NCBI GenBank assembly: GCA_003991915.1
Contig: RQTK01000519.1
Span: 115,141 to 179,140 of the forward strand
DNA: 64,000 bases
Direction: 5' to 3'
Source: Elysia chlorotica
Lineage: Eukaryota > Mollusca > Gastropoda > Plakobranchidae
Shown: positions 52,701 through 64,000 of the stretch, piece after piece
Position numbering within the stretch: position 1 is the first letter of the stretch
Layout of the letters: every line of letters begins with the position of its first letter
The notes under the pieces: generated by a model
The model's input: the letters and a program-made list of their open reading frames with translations, nothing else
What the model was told of the DNA's origin: nothing
Databases searched by the model: none
Translations under genes and position numbers: made by a program

Positions 52701-55700
52701 GTATCAGAAATGATCCTTTTCAGTGAAAGTGTCTAGGAGTTTTAAATTTAATAGAATGTGTTGGCTATTCATAGATCTGTGTGTTTTTTGGCATTCGCAT
52801 TAAGAGACCAGATTTAAAGGTTTGCATGTCATTACATAATTAATAACAACAATAATTACTTTGATGATGATGCTGACAAAGGTGGTTATGATAAAAACAA
52901 AACAAAAACAATAATAATTACAACAATAATTGTAAAAATAAAATTAAAAAAAAAAAAACAGAAATAACAATACACATTTAAACGGTGGTGGTTAAAAAAT
53001 GCTCTTCATGATGACAAAATGATTTAATGCCCCTATAAAAGGTGGTGGTGTTTACATAGAGTCCTACATAAGCATGTTAGTAGCTGTTACCGCTATTACA
53101 TGTATACATTAACACAATGACTAAATCACAGATTGAATGAGTTCAGGGTTAAAGCAGGAGCAACTAATGAGAAACATCCTCTGCAAGATAGAAACAGAAA
53201 TACAAAAGCAGTTGAACATTATTTTTAACCAAAATTCCCTCGATTCCGGTGACCAATCTAAGGCATGCCTTTCAAATAGCAAAAAGTTTAAAAATAGTGT
53301 AAATTAATGTAATTGTATTCATTATAATTATCAAAGTCATGCGCTGCTTCCTCTATACAAAGTGTTTGTTTTGGGTGGGTTTTGTTTTTTGTTTTTAGTG
53401 AAAACTAAAATTGTGGAAAACTGTAATGATTACACAGCATGACGATGAAAAATGATAAATATTGCATTCAATGATTCATGATAATATTTTATATATTGCA
53501 CATGTGGTTGAGGTTAGAAAAGAGTTTTGAAGTACACAACATTTTTACAACTTGAAAAACTTTCACAGTATTATTTCAAATGAACTAAAAGTACATACAC
53601 TTCAGAAAAGTATAACAGAAAAAAATACAAGAAAATATGAAACATTTGTACTGGTAAAAAAAAAATTTTTAGGAACTTTATTTTTTTTCATGAGGAAACA
53701 GAACTTACTCCAAATTTTTTTTTACAGTACTACGACTTAAAATTCATGACAAAAGGTTATTTCATAGGCTTCTAATTTATAAACTATACAAAAAATGTCA
53801 AGACTTATGCTTCATAGCAGTCCTACCGTTTAATACCTATGTTGTAATTCTTGAGGTCGTTACTCCTTGATATTCATAGACACTGCAAAACATTTCAATG
53901 AATATGGCTGGATTTGGTTATTAAGTTTCCTCCTCACTAAGATTACTGTTACCAACACCTGTATAAATCGAATTTTTTTATCCTCTGAAATATTTGGGAA
54001 ACAAGTCAAATAAACAAAAAAAAATTAAAATTAAAGATTACCTGTGTTTTCACTTCAGAAAAATAAGAAATTTCAACAAAAATTTTTGATAAAACGAATA
54101 CAATATTACTGAAATTCTTAGAACTCTAAAATAGAACATGATCGTTTTAACCCATGTCTTTCAGCTGTCAAAAATTGATGGTAATTAATTGATTATAATA
54201 GCAAAATAAAAATTGAATTTTAAAACAAAAGCTTAATGATTCTTTATATCTTGACCTTTCACAAGTAAAGTATGTGTACAAAAAAAGCAAGTAAAACATG
54301 CAACGCGAAACAATGAGACATAGTGGTTGCTTCACACTGACTTAACTATTTTTAACAGACATGTATATATAGGCTTCTGAGATATTTTGTCACTGGCAAG
54401 CCAAGAGAGTACAATAAAGTATCTTTATCAATTCCAATAGCATGTTATTTACTTTTTTAATATTGTGTACATTGTTAAAGTGTAAAAGAGCATATTTCTG
54501 CATTGGACACCAATGGTCCTTTCAAATCCTGAAAAAATGTGCCCTAACAAATCAATTTATGAAGTTACTATTTATATTTTCTGTTTTAATCATGGTACAT
54601 TTTGTACTTAATATGAAGACATTTAAATATCTCATCATATTTAGAAGAAAGAGATGACACTGTTGGTTTTTTCTTCAGTTTTCCTTTTTTTTTTCTCTAG
54701 CCCATTCGAGACAAATGGCTTTTACTTTGATTTTCAAAAGTTCCAAAATTTCAAACTTCACATATTACTCATAATACATTTGATTCTCTCCAAGAGGTAA
54801 GAAATATCCATCAAGAAACACACTAAAACAATAAGCTATTTGGAAGACAATATAAAAATTATTATTATATATATATATATAATTATATATATATATACAG
54901 AAAATATTGTTATGTCTTAGTGATACTTATAAGTCTTACTTTATAAGTATTGCAATATACAAGAATCTTGATTATAGATACAGGATATCTGCATTTCAAT
55001 GACTTAACTGAGAATAAAATGATGAGCAGAAAGATTCACCAAAGCTCATACAAATACACAGTACATGTACAAATATTACTGTTCTAACTAACAATCATTT
55101 TTGCCTAGAGTAAGAACTTTTTAAGTATAAAATGCAAAGAGACAGAAAGGTAATATGTCAGGGTTGAGTTGTTTTGTTTTATTTAAGTGCACATGCAAAC
55201 TAAAATCTGTCAGGAATTTCAAACAAAATTTATCACAATCATGTTCTCGCATCTCATTTACAGTTAAAAAAAAAAGTAGCCTATTGTTATGACTTAGGTT
55301 TTTTAAAAAGTAACAGGGAGATGTTACAGATATCAATTCACCAACTTGTTAAATAATTTAACTGTGAAAAAAACTGCTTCTTGAGTTTTAAAAATTGTTA
55401 TGACAATTTCATAAGGTTTTCACCATAAATAGTTGAGAATTATGTATTACCATGATGAATGTTAATAATCTAAAAGTGAATTATGTGGTTATGGCAAAAG
55501 ATGTTTGAAAGTAGCCTCCCACACCAACTTAAAAAAAAACTACTCTGTCCAGTGTCATGCCGCCTCCCATGTGATTCTCATTCAAAGTCAATTAAAAAAA
55601 AAACTGTTGTATACTATTACAAAATACATGTAAATAAAATGCAAAATGTGGCTCAATGCCATTTGGATTTTATGTTAAATCATGTTTTATGGCAGATCTT

Positions 55701-57325
55701 GAAGTTAACTTGTCTGACCAATTTACCAAAAACACTATACGCAAAAGAAAAAAAACACATACACGCACTCAACACCTGTAAGGACTAAGAAAGTTTCAAG
55801 GTGTTGATCACAAAACATAAAAAGTCATTTAAATTGACTCAGAGTAAGGACAGCAGAAACCTATTTTCCAAAAGCAGATCGATATGGTTTCGTTTAAAAG
55901 TGTATGTGAGTAAGTGTTCAGTAAAAACGATGTAACTTGGCCTTTTTAGGAGAATTTTTTTTAGAAACTAACAAATTTGTTTTTACCAAATTTAAAAACG
56001 GTGAGAACACTGGATTTGCAATTATATAACTGTTCATTCGGCTAAAGAGAAGATAATAATGCCATATCCATTTTTGAATTTCTATAATTACGTCCTCATT
56101 AAATGTATTGCAAGTCAAAAGGTGTAGTCAAGAAAATGTCTCAGACTCTTAGCTATAATTTATACAAATGTGCAAGCATGAGATATGGTATGTCTTCCAT
56201 CTTTTTGGTCCTTGTATCAAGCTTGATATTTCACAATGAAACAAAATATCAATCAATTTGCATATGTTGACAGTCAACAATAAAAATGGAAAAGTATTAA
56301 TAATCACACAAGCACTAGTATCAGTACATTACAAATTGGATATAACAATAATTATAATAATTACCACAGCAAAGCAAAAAGAGGACACAATCTATTTTGC
56401 ACAGAATTTACAGTGTTTGTAAAATATACAGTAAAACCTAATTTTGACCGCCTTAACCAGAAACGTCTGTGACTCAAATGGAGATAATCTTAGTGACAAC
56501 AATAATTCAAGTAAATTGCCCCATATTTTTTATTTCTTTTAGCTTTTAAATTCAATTTTTCAAAATTTGAGACCCAGCCATTTGTCAGTTAATGTGTCAA
56601 CTTAGCATGGATCAATTTTGATGCGTAGACAGTGCATTTCATAAAAGATTTCAGAAAAATATATAGAACAAAAAAATAATGTAAAGGACTATGAACTATG
56701 ATTAAAAGATAATATTTTAAAAAGTGTAAGACAGAAAAAAATAAACTACAGAGAGCAAGCAAAGCCACAAAATAAATTGTAAAACCAAGTATTTATCATT
56801 CAAAGATAGCCATCATTGTGGAAATGAAACTGAAGTGTAATTAAAATTCAAACAACTCGAGTTAACGGATAGAAAGAAAAAAAAGACGAGTAGCATACTC
56901 CTATTACATAAAACAAAGCAGTAGGATAAAATATGAATTTTTTTCAATTACAAATATTACTCTGTAGAAAAAAATGTGAATTAGAATAATGTATGCAAAC
57001 ATATTTTTAAAGACCTGCATTTTTTAACATGAAACAAGGCCCAAATAAGACTACGAGTAGTTTTTGTTCTATTTGTAAAAAATCATAGATTTTTACTCTG
57101 CACTATAGTATTTCTAAACATGTGGTGTAGTTGTTGGTGTTCAAAACATTTTTTACACCACCTGATACATTAAAAAGTCATAATGGATAGGGCAAATATC
57201 TGAAAAATATTCAATTGTACTGAACATTTTTTTTCGCAAATTCTATGATAGACTTATGAAAAAATTTTGAAAGAGAATAATAAGCCTTCAAATCAACGTT
57301 GAGGTATAGCTAGATAAATATATAA

Positions 57326-57330
<5 letters not shown>

Positions 57331-57393
<63 letters not shown>

Positions 57394-57408
57394 ACACACA
57401 CACACACA
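57331..57408. repeat. (GA)n(CA)n compound microsatellite
   Basis: GA units to 57390, then CA units to 57408. Confidence 0.97.
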
Positions 57409-57584
57409 AAAAGGCAGATAAACAATGTAGACAGATAGAGAAAGAAACATAAGCAGATAAGGGAGATTGATTTATATAGATCTAGACCAAGAAAGATCCA
57501 TAAGAACCAATCTTTGATAAATTCTTAGAAGCTGAGAAGATGACAGTTTGAAAAAATAAAAAATAAAATCATGACTTAAACTTT

Positions 57585-57627
57585 GTGTTCCTCCAGTGAC
57601 CAACTGGATCTTGTGATGGGCATACCT
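57585..57627 (-). other. Possible extra 3' exon of the Egl-like gene
   Basis: On the minus strand CATTGCAG is followed by GTATGCCCATCACAAG. All three frames are open for some distance; one gives VCPSQDPVGHWRNTKFKS and a stop. Its non-repetitive look and position downstream of the Egl-like frame raise the possibility of a spliced 3' end. No donor in the main exon is compelling. Confidence 0.15.
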
Positions 57628-57960
57628 GCAATGAGATGAAAATTGGTGGGTGCATTGTATGTCATCTTTCATGCTCCTATGGAAAGACTTGTGGAGAAAA
57701 TCAGAAATATTCACTTAACCAATGCCTCTATCAGATATCAGATCATCGGTACTCCTTTTTTCCAAAACCTTCACTACTGGAGATAAAGTCCCTTGTTCAG
57801 AGATCTTCATGGAACAACTGCGTAGCTAATACGTCGCCAGTGACAATAGTCTGGCACCCAATACTGACTTGCTTCTTCCCTTCTCCACTCACATCATCTC
57901 CATTCTTCACAACATCGCTTGCATTGGACGATCTAGAGCTGTCAAGCAGCACCGACCTGT

Positions 57961-59517
57961 TCATGTACTGCCTTCAGCAACCATTGACACTTGGGGAGAA
58001 AAGTCACCCTCGTCATCACTGAAGTTTAACTCATCCACGTCTTTCATGCCCTCAAGCTCCACGTGGTGAAAGTTCCACACAGGTACCACTCCGGCACCAC
58101 TGGGGGCAGCATCCTGAAAGGAATATTTCACACCCCCAATGTTGACAGGTGTTGCACTTGAGAAGTTACTGTCATCCAGGTCAGGGTAAATTTTGCGGAT
58201 CTCGTCATTCATACTGCCGAGTGGTACTGTCGGCTCCCGTGGCAGACCGTTGATGGGGAGGTCAAGCTTGGCAGCTACCTTTTCAATGAGGTCTTCAATA
58301 GACTCGTTTTCCTTCCACACTTTTGTAGCCTTCCAACGTGCCCTGCTACCCTTAGGAGCTGGCACAGCATCGAAGAAAACCCATTCTCCCACTTTAAGCA
58401 GCTTGCTGAGGTCATCCACATTCTTACCAAAGATTGTTCTATCAATGAACACATGCTCATGCATGCCCAGGTCAATGATCCCCCATAGCTTGGCTACATG
58501 GAACACCTGCCCTTTGCGGCCACTCACCGAAGGCTTTGCTTGGACGTGAGGCCGACTGCCAGTGATTATCACATTCAGGCGAGTATTTTTTATGACAGAG
58601 ACAATTTCATCCTCAGCCATGTTGAAAATGTTGTCATGGGCAGAGATAAACTTGTGCAGCTCCGGCTTGCTCCAGCCAATGGTGTTGCGCAGGCTCTCAG
58701 GAGCCTGGCTGAAGTGGCCAGAGAGACTGTTGACTTTCATGTCACCTTTCTTCTGAATTATACTCTTGATAAACATGACCGCCTTGTACTCATTGGCTGT
58801 CATAGTGACAGGGCCAGCTCTGGCAGGGGCAGCTGTTGCTGGAGCCGGGGCCACAGTCACAATCCTACCACTACTCTGCTTTGGAGGCTCTGAAGGCAGT
58901 GGCATATCCTGGGACTTGGGCCTGCGCTTATTCTTTGGTGTCATTTGAGGAAGCACAGGGGGGTCTGATGAGGATGTGTCACTATCTGCAGCATTGCATC
59001 GGATGTTGTCCTTAAGGCATACATTTTCATCCTTCACTTCGAAAATGAGTGGATGCTTGAGGAGGAAGGCTAAGAACTCATTCTGGGGACCCACACATTC
59101 TCTGATCTCTAGAGGGGCTTGAGACAAGTGCCCTGCCAAACTTCTCACGGGCATCCACTTGTCTCCCTTCTTTAAAATCTTAGCTCTGAAAAACTGCACA
59201 GCCTCAGTCTCAGTGGAGACATCTGGGAGACAAGAGTGGCCCGTGGAAGAGGCAGGGCTGGTTTCACGAAAACTCCCCCCAAGGGCTGATCCGTCGTTCA
59301 GGCTGACAAGGTTACCATTAACTGAAAACAGGGAGGGATACTTCAAAAGGAACTTCTTGAGGCCAGCTTCATTTCCACCAGCGCTCTGGCGCATCTCAGA
59401 TGTGAAGTTGCGACTACCAAAGCGTCCAGCGAGCTGGCTGATGCTCATGGGAGCATTACTGTACATGAGAATCTCCAGAAAGTACAACATAGCCTTATGG
59501 CCTGGGTCATCTGCCAT
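57961..59517 (-). CDS. Egalitarian-like protein with three Egl-type repeats and an OB/cold-shock-like segment
   Basis: Drosophila Egalitarian is an RNA-binding adaptor for BicD/dynein transport; the N-terminal repeats are shared here. The start chosen is ATG at 59517, in strong context (AAGATGG); the open frame reaches further upstream only from a TTG. The exon encodes 518 residues. Repeat 1 (8-75) has SQLAGRFGSRNFTSEMRQ and AGLKKFLLKYPSLFSV, the clearest Egl match. Repeat 2 (105-170) has VRSLAGHLSQAPLEIRE and LLKHPLIFEV. Repeat 3 (244-311) has VNSLSGHFSQAPESLRN. A Pro/Ala-rich linker (181-240) precedes repeat 3. Residues 335-401 (FHVAKLWGIIDLG, VFIDRTIFGK, GEWVFFDAVP, RWKATKVW) look like a cold-shock/OB-type strand pattern. 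The acidic tail ends VAEGST. The 3'-5' exonuclease domain of Egl is absent: either it lies in unseen 3' exons or this is a paralogue without it. Repeat identity is likely; the function is inferred. Confidence 0.8.
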   Translation of the reverse strand: MADDPGHKAMLYFLEILMYSNAPMSISQLAGRFGSRNFTSEMRQSAGGNEAGLKKFLLKYPSLFSVNGNLVSLNDGSALGGSFRETSPASSTGHSCLPDVSTETEAVQFFRAKILKKGDKWMPVRSLAGHLSQAPLEIRECVGPQNEFLAFLLKHPLIFEVKDENVCLKDNIRCNAADSDTSSSDPPVLPQMTPKNKRRPKSQDMPLPSEPPKQSSGRIVTVAPAPATAAPARAGPVTMTANEYKAVMFIKSIIQKKGDMKVNSLSGHFSQAPESLRNTIGWSKPELHKFISAHDNIFNMAEDEIVSVIKNTRLNVIITGSRPHVQAKPSVSGRKGQVFHVAKLWGIIDLGMHEHVFIDRTIFGKNVDDLSKLLKVGEWVFFDAVPAPKGSRARWKATKVWKENESIEDLIEKVAAKLDLPINGLPREPTVPLGSMNDEIRKIYPDLDDSNFSSATPVNIGGVKYSFQDAAPSGAGVVPVWNFHHVELEGMKDVDELNFSDDEGDFSPQVSMVAEGST

Positions 59518-60050
59518 CTTGGATTTGATATCTGGTGATTCAGGCGAAACGAAGTAAGATGGTGGCAAAGCTAGATGAATGCACAGTTTACAGATGTGGT
59601 GATTCTTGAGTTGCTTATGTTGAGTAATATGTGCATGAACAGCAAGAAGTTAGCTTTTGGTCCTCGAAACTGAAGTTTCTTTTCCCTTTAGACAAAAGAA
59701 AATATTTTGAAGATTAGTAAAGAACAGTACTCTGTAAAATGGAAATAAAAATTTTTAATTCTGGACATTGCAATTTAAGAAAACTTTAGAATTAGACCTG
59801 GAAGCATGTTTATGTAGAATTATTTTATGGGGTATTCTTCGGCTAAGTTCTTGTCGCATCTTGATACAAGAAAAATTTGGTTCTTAGAAGGATTGAGTTC
59901 TTGACCTTTTGAGCCCGAGACACAGGCTTATTTTTATCCATTCAGAAAACACTTTCACTTCATGATAGTACAGAGGAGAAAGAAAGATGTCAGTGTCCAT
60001 TCTCTAATGATTGTCTTTGTTGTTTTGGATGAATTTGAACAAAATTCACA
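59518..60050. promoter_or_regulatory. 5' region of the Egl-like gene; possible divergent promoter region
   Basis: Between the Egl-like start codon (minus) and a candidate plus-strand first exon at 60051. The minus strand has a possible acceptor CATTCATCTAG about 60 bases before the start codon, which would make the coding exon exon 2. No core promoter motif stands out. Confidence 0.3.
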
Positions 60051-60152
60051 ATGAAACGAAGTGAACCTGAACCCGAAGATGAAAGTTCCGATCTAGGTGG
60101 GCGTGGTCCAGGAGCGTCAAGTGATAGTTCACCTGTTCAAACTAATAACCAT
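60051..60152 (+). CDS. Candidate first coding exon of an unidentified gene
   Basis: ATG in CACAATGA context reads MKRSEPEPEDESSDLGGRGP and then GASSDSSPVQTNNH, meeting CCAT|GTACAC, a possible donor in phase 0. Unspliced, the frame stops at 60162-60164 (37 residues). The balanced, acidic, Ser/Pro-rich composition looks like the disordered N-terminus of a nuclear protein rather than chance AT-rich DNA. No downstream exon was recognised before the end of the window, so this is a candidate only. Confidence 0.3.
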
Positions 60153-60439
60153 GTACACATGTAGATCTAGATCTAGAACTAGAATGGACTGATAACTACA
60201 GACCAGTGAACACATATTTTGATGATAGACATTGTGGGCCTAGAAACTTTTTTCAGATCAAGAAGCTAGGTTAGTAGGTATAGTCAAAATACTGCATGGG
60301 TGCCAGGGCTCAAAGTATTAATTTTAAGAGAATTGTAGAAAAAGAGCCTTGGAGTCGTCAACAATGAAGTAATCAGCCATTATAAAAAGCGGTTAATATC
60401 ACGTCTCCCAGGTTTCAGGAGTAATCTTTTGGAAAAAAA

Positions 60440-60513
60440 GAATTGGGGCTCAGTTCAGATTTGACCTGTACTTGCCAGTGCAGAGCATAAACCCACTGAA
60501 CTATCGTCGCTCA
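60440..60513 (-). repeat. tRNA-like SINE head
   Basis: The minus strand reads GAGCGACGATAGTTCAGTGG (A-box region) and later AGGTCAAATCTGAACTGAG (decayed B box), as in a tRNA-derived repeat. Confidence 0.5.
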
Positions 60514-60514
60514 C

Positions 60515-60602
60515 TCTAGTTCTAAGAATGCAACAGTTAGTTATGAGACTATATCCTTCTAGTTCTAAGAATGCAACAGTTTGTTATGAGAGTATATCCT
60601 TA
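60515..60602. repeat. 43-bp tandem duplication
   Basis: Two copies of TCTAGTTCTAAGAATGCAAC followed by AGT-TGTTATGAGA-TATATCC, with two or three differences. Confidence 0.9.
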
Positions 60603-61235
60603 GAGATCATGTAAAACAATCTGGAGGGATTACTGAGACAACAAACAAGGGTTTGCATGAATAGTTAAGTCCCACCTACTCCTCGGTGATTGGATGCGTG
60701 GGTAGCAATGCTTGTAGCACACCTGGACCAGCCGCTAAGATAGCATATTACATCAATTACCTTGATTAAATTTATGACTTTTGTGAGAGGCTGATGCATT
60801 TGCAAGGGTATTACGTTCTGTAGACCTAGATGGTAATTAAAGTAAAGTACAGCATGAGCCTGTGAACCTTTTCAAACAGAAGGCGAGGCTATAGCCACGT
60901 AAGAAGATCAGAGAAATCTTCCTTCTGCCATTTCTTTGACATGCTGACTCGCGGCGCCGGCGCCTGTGGGTCTACAGTCAAAGAGTTTTACATTGAGATG
61001 TTAACAGACGGACCTGAACCCCTCGCTCTGTAAGTAGGGCCTGCCCTAAAAAAAATCATCGGTGGACAGCAGTTGGTTCATTACGTGAGAGTGGGTAGGC
61101 ACCCAATCACCGACGAGTAGAGGTGGCTTGATCATTTAACAAGCACCTCAATTTTTTTTTAATTCCACCCACCACTCCCCTCTGTTGCTCAACGAATGTG
61201 TCGATCCCTAAATTTTTAACTGACTCTGAAAGGGT

Positions 61236-61575
61236 GCGCGATCTCTCTCTCTCTCTTGTTCCTTTCTTCTTTCCTTCTCTCTATATCTCTCTTTTTCTTT
61301 GCTCACTCGCCCCCTCTATTTCTACCCCATCTCTCTATTTCCCTTTATCTCTCATTTTTTTTCTTTCTTTCCTTCTCTCTCAGAGTCTGAGCTTCTCACT
61401 CTCCCTCTTTATTTCTCTCTCTGTTTTGCTTTCTTTCTCACTTCCTTTCTCTTTCCGTCTTCTCTCTCCCGCTCCTCCCTTTTCTCCATCTCCCTATTTT
61501 TTTTTCCACTCTCTTTTTCTCTTTTCTTTCTTTCTTCCATCTACCCCTACTCTGCCCTACTCCTCCTCCCCTTTA

Positions 61576-61629
<54 letters not shown>

Positions 61630-61651
61630 TTTTCTTTGTTTTTCTCTCTCT

Positions 61652-61699
<48 letters not shown>

Positions 61700-61715
61700 G
61701 TCTCTTGTCTCTCTC
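61236..61715. repeat. Pyrimidine-rich low-complexity tract
   Basis: About 480 bases of C and T with (TC)n cores at 61578-61622 and 61643-61700. Two overlapping long plus-strand frames (182 and 155 residues, Ser/Leu/Phe only) are products of the composition. Confidence 0.95.
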
Positions 61716-62020
61716 AACCTCCTCTATGGTCCTTTTCTTTTTCTAACTGTTTCAATAGTTATCTAAGACTGTTAGGAGCGGTGTACACTTTTAATCGAAA
61801 TGCTGTAACGCCAGGAAGCCACCTGGTTGACATCAAACAAATCTTTCTCTAGCCATCGCCAACTCCCAGGACTTGTTAGAGTAAGGGCAAAGAGTTTGAC
61901 ATGCAGGTGTAAACAGCTGTCTGGTCTAGACTGAGAATCATAGTCATTGCACCGAGGAGTAAGTGGGATTTTACCATTAGCGCAAGATGCGTTCAATTCC
62001 TTGTTTAAGTCGTTCTCTCT

Positions 62021-62215
62021 CTCGGGTGAGTGGGTCCAAGGGTAGAGCGCCCTGCCTCTACTGAGAGAGCTACAGTTTCAATCCCACTTTTACTGCTGCT
62101 TTTTTCCATATTGATTGAGTCAAAGTCAGTCAAATGTGACTAGATAAATGATAATCCCTCTCTTGGATTTTCTTGTCTCCCGAGGGCCGGACTCTTAGAC
62201 GGAGACCAGTACATG
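62021..62215 (+). repeat. tRNA-derived SINE
   Basis: The head reads GGGTCCAAGGGTAGAGCGCC (A-box region) and CTACAGTTTCAATCCCAC (B box). It is followed by a body with TTGATTGAGTCAAAGTCAGTC and CCGAGGGCCGGACTCTTAG. It is a different family from the copies at 12167 and 39548. Confidence 0.6.
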
Positions 62216-63196
62216 CACTGTTTTTATTCAATTCAAATTCTTGGGTCAGATTGTAAAAATTTTATAACATGATGCTTATCTTAAGATCTAGATCTAGAAG
62301 CTCTCTTCTGATTTAAAGTTTCCTAGGTCTAAAGATATGGCGCTCTTAGTCTTACAGTATAGATTGAAACAAACAAGTTTTACATCTTAGAAAGCATTCA
62401 TCATGGACTCTGAAATAGCAATGGTATTAATAATTTTAAAGACTAGGTAAGTGATTTTGTACTTTTAAAAAACATTAGGGCCTATTGAGTCTAAATATAT
62501 ACTTCCTCAATAAAATATAGAAAATTAGAGGCTTAGAAGTCTCTTAAAGATAGATATACTGTTCATGAAAATACATCTGGTCTAAGTAAACTTGTATCCA
62601 ACAAACTGTCAGAGTGCCATAAATATATTATAAATACTAAAAAAATTGCCATAAACCTTGTTAACATCTAGATCTAGTATTTAGACATTTTTATAACTAT
62701 AACTCATAAACACTATATGTGTTCAGATTCTAGAAGAACTAGAGTCTAGATAGCATGACTAGGTCTAAATCTAGATTCAAGATCTGAGCCCTAGATGTAG
62801 ATTCTACACCTGGACCCATTTCCTGGCACATTTCTTGGACTGCAGCAGTGTGAAGAAAGTAATGATGAATCTTCTTAGACTAAAACGTGTGGTGTTGAGA
62901 CACATAAAAAAGAAAACGACAAATTGTGGAAGTGATCCAGATATAATCTAGATCTACATCTACATGCATGCAGTTTTATTTTCGTACCAAGCAGAAATAC
63001 CGTTCAAAGTGAGTCATCTCAGGTATGATCATATAGATCTACAGACTATTGCTTCTAGACCAGGATTCTCGTGCCGCAAAAAAAAAATCAAGCTCAATTG
63101 GATTCTTGGGTTCATACAAATATTTCATATTTGAAGATGTTAATGATATCATATCAATGCTGTCATGTGCGGTAATTGTATTTCCTACTCACCTTG

Positions 63197-63312
63197 TAAG
63201 TAAACGAAAAAGGTTTACAGCCTGTCGAAAGAAGCCATCTTGGGAGTGGAAACTTGGGCCAGGGAGGAGGGGCGACTCAGGCGAGCAGCTCAAGGGTTGC
63301 ATTCCTGCAATT
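63197..63312 (-). other. Candidate non-coding first or second exon on the minus strand
   Basis: The minus strand has AAAATTGCAG|GAATGC at the right edge and TTACAAG|GTGAGT, a near-perfect donor, at the left. In between, CCAAGATGGCTTC resembles the YY1-type initiator word AAGATGGC. The ATG inside gives only seven codons. It could be a 5' UTR exon of the Egl-like gene, whose start codon lies 3.7 kb downstream. Confidence 0.25.
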
Positions 63313-63524
63313 TTCTCACCCAAGGGAGATAACGATGATAAAGTTTGCCTACTTGTTTTACATTAGCGTAGTTTCCCGTTTATTTGATCAAAAGCCTAAT
63401 AATTATTGTATTTAACGTAGTACATCGTCATTGTAGGCACAGAACAGTCATCAGTAGTCTAGAATTTTAGTACGAGGGCCCATGTATAATGTGCTTTTGT
63501 AATGTAGAATAAGTAGCAGCAGCA

Positions 63525-63681
<157 letters not shown>

Positions 63682-63734
63682 GGTTTAATTATTATTAATA
63701 TTAGTGATAATACTATTAATAGTAGTAGTACTAG

Positions 63735-63825
63735 TATGTATGTATGTATGTATGTATGTATGTATGTATGTATGTATGTATGTATGTATGTATGTACCGG
63801 GTATATATGTATGTATGTATGTATC
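63735..63825. repeat. (TATG)n microsatellite
   Basis: Tetranucleotide tract with one interruption (CCGGGTATA) at about 63797. Confidence 0.97.
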
Positions 63826-64000
63826 CCTGAGGTTGCGTGATCTGCGGTATGATGGCATGAGTAGGTGTGGGATGGCTTTCTTGCACATGAGACACCTAAA
63901 AGCATCGGTGGCGTGAGGTCTAACAGTAACAGTACCACAACAGGAAAGCCACCGAAAGGAATTAGGCGACCAGCAAAGTGGAGAGAGAGGGGGGATAGAG

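Larger units (their letters stand above)
49271..57960. other. Intergenic and 3' flanking DNA between the convergent EEP and Egl-like genes
   Basis: Very AT-rich, with no frame above about 100 codons that resembles a protein. Contents seen: a 103-bp tandem duplication at 50926-51128, a decayed SINE at 52530-52700, an AT palindrome at 54868-54896, and a GA/CA microsatellite at 57331-57408. Part of the right end may be 3' UTR or a further 3' exon of the Egl-like gene; see 57585-57627. Confidence 0.6.

Noticed and set aside
54868..54896. AT palindrome as a small-RNA hairpin
   Set aside because: Only TA-repeat sequence; no hairpin with unique arms.
61198..61766. Two overlapping frames of 182 and 155 codons
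   Set aside because: They consist almost only of Ser, Leu and Phe read from a CT tract. Composition explains them.

Overview
The window is metazoan nuclear DNA, most likely from a lophotrochozoan and probably a gastropod mollusc. That placement is an inference. It rests on intron-rich genes with GT-AG introns, an AT-rich background with very dense microsatellites, tRNA-derived SINE copies, a Wnt-16 type Wnt, and an Egalitarian-like protein of protostome type. Two runs of N (11209-11219 and 37307-37523), both inside microsatellites, mark it as a draft assembly.

Four protein-coding genes can be supported. (1) 14161-14625, plus strand: the terminal coding exon of a Wnt16 orthologue; its 5' exons are not in the window. 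(2) 35628-23036, minus strand: a complete RalBP1/RLIP76 orthologue, rebuilt here as 14 coding exons (932 codons plus stop) with consistent splice phases throughout. It carries an approximately 415-residue acidic exon that human RALBP1 lacks. (3) 37988-48223, plus strand: a complete secreted or membrane-anchored endonuclease/exonuclease/phosphatase (EEP, DNase I-like) protein of about 481 residues. A Cys-rich module and two membrane spans separate its last two catalytic motifs, and its second exon exists in two nearly identical tandem copies. (4) 59517-57961, minus strand: an Egalitarian-like protein with three N-terminal Egl-type repeats and an OB/cold-shock-like segment, but no exonuclease domain in the visible exon. 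A possible first exon of a fifth gene lies at 60051-60152 on the plus strand.

Genes 1 and 2 converge, 2 and 3 diverge (start codons about 2.4 kb apart), and 3 and 4 converge. The rest is intron, 3' UTR and intergenic DNA: microsatellites, SINE-type repeats, a hAT-like non-autonomous element (46400-47216), a TA-flanked inverted-terminal-repeat element with SINE pieces nested in it (39105-40701), a broken pogo/Tigger-like transposase fragment (40750-40957), and several local tandem or inverted duplications. Some duplications carry exon sequence and could change splicing.

The most unusual items are the membrane-split EEP protein, its duplicated exon whose copies cannot both be spliced in without a frameshift, and a 36-nt in-frame mini-exon in RalBP1 intron 12 whose donor arose by a base change in a duplicated exon end. 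The genes are not an operon and need not work together. RalBP1 and Wnt16 belong to small-GTPase/endocytic and Wnt signalling, the Egl-like protein probably to RNA handling, and the EEP protein has no assigned pathway.
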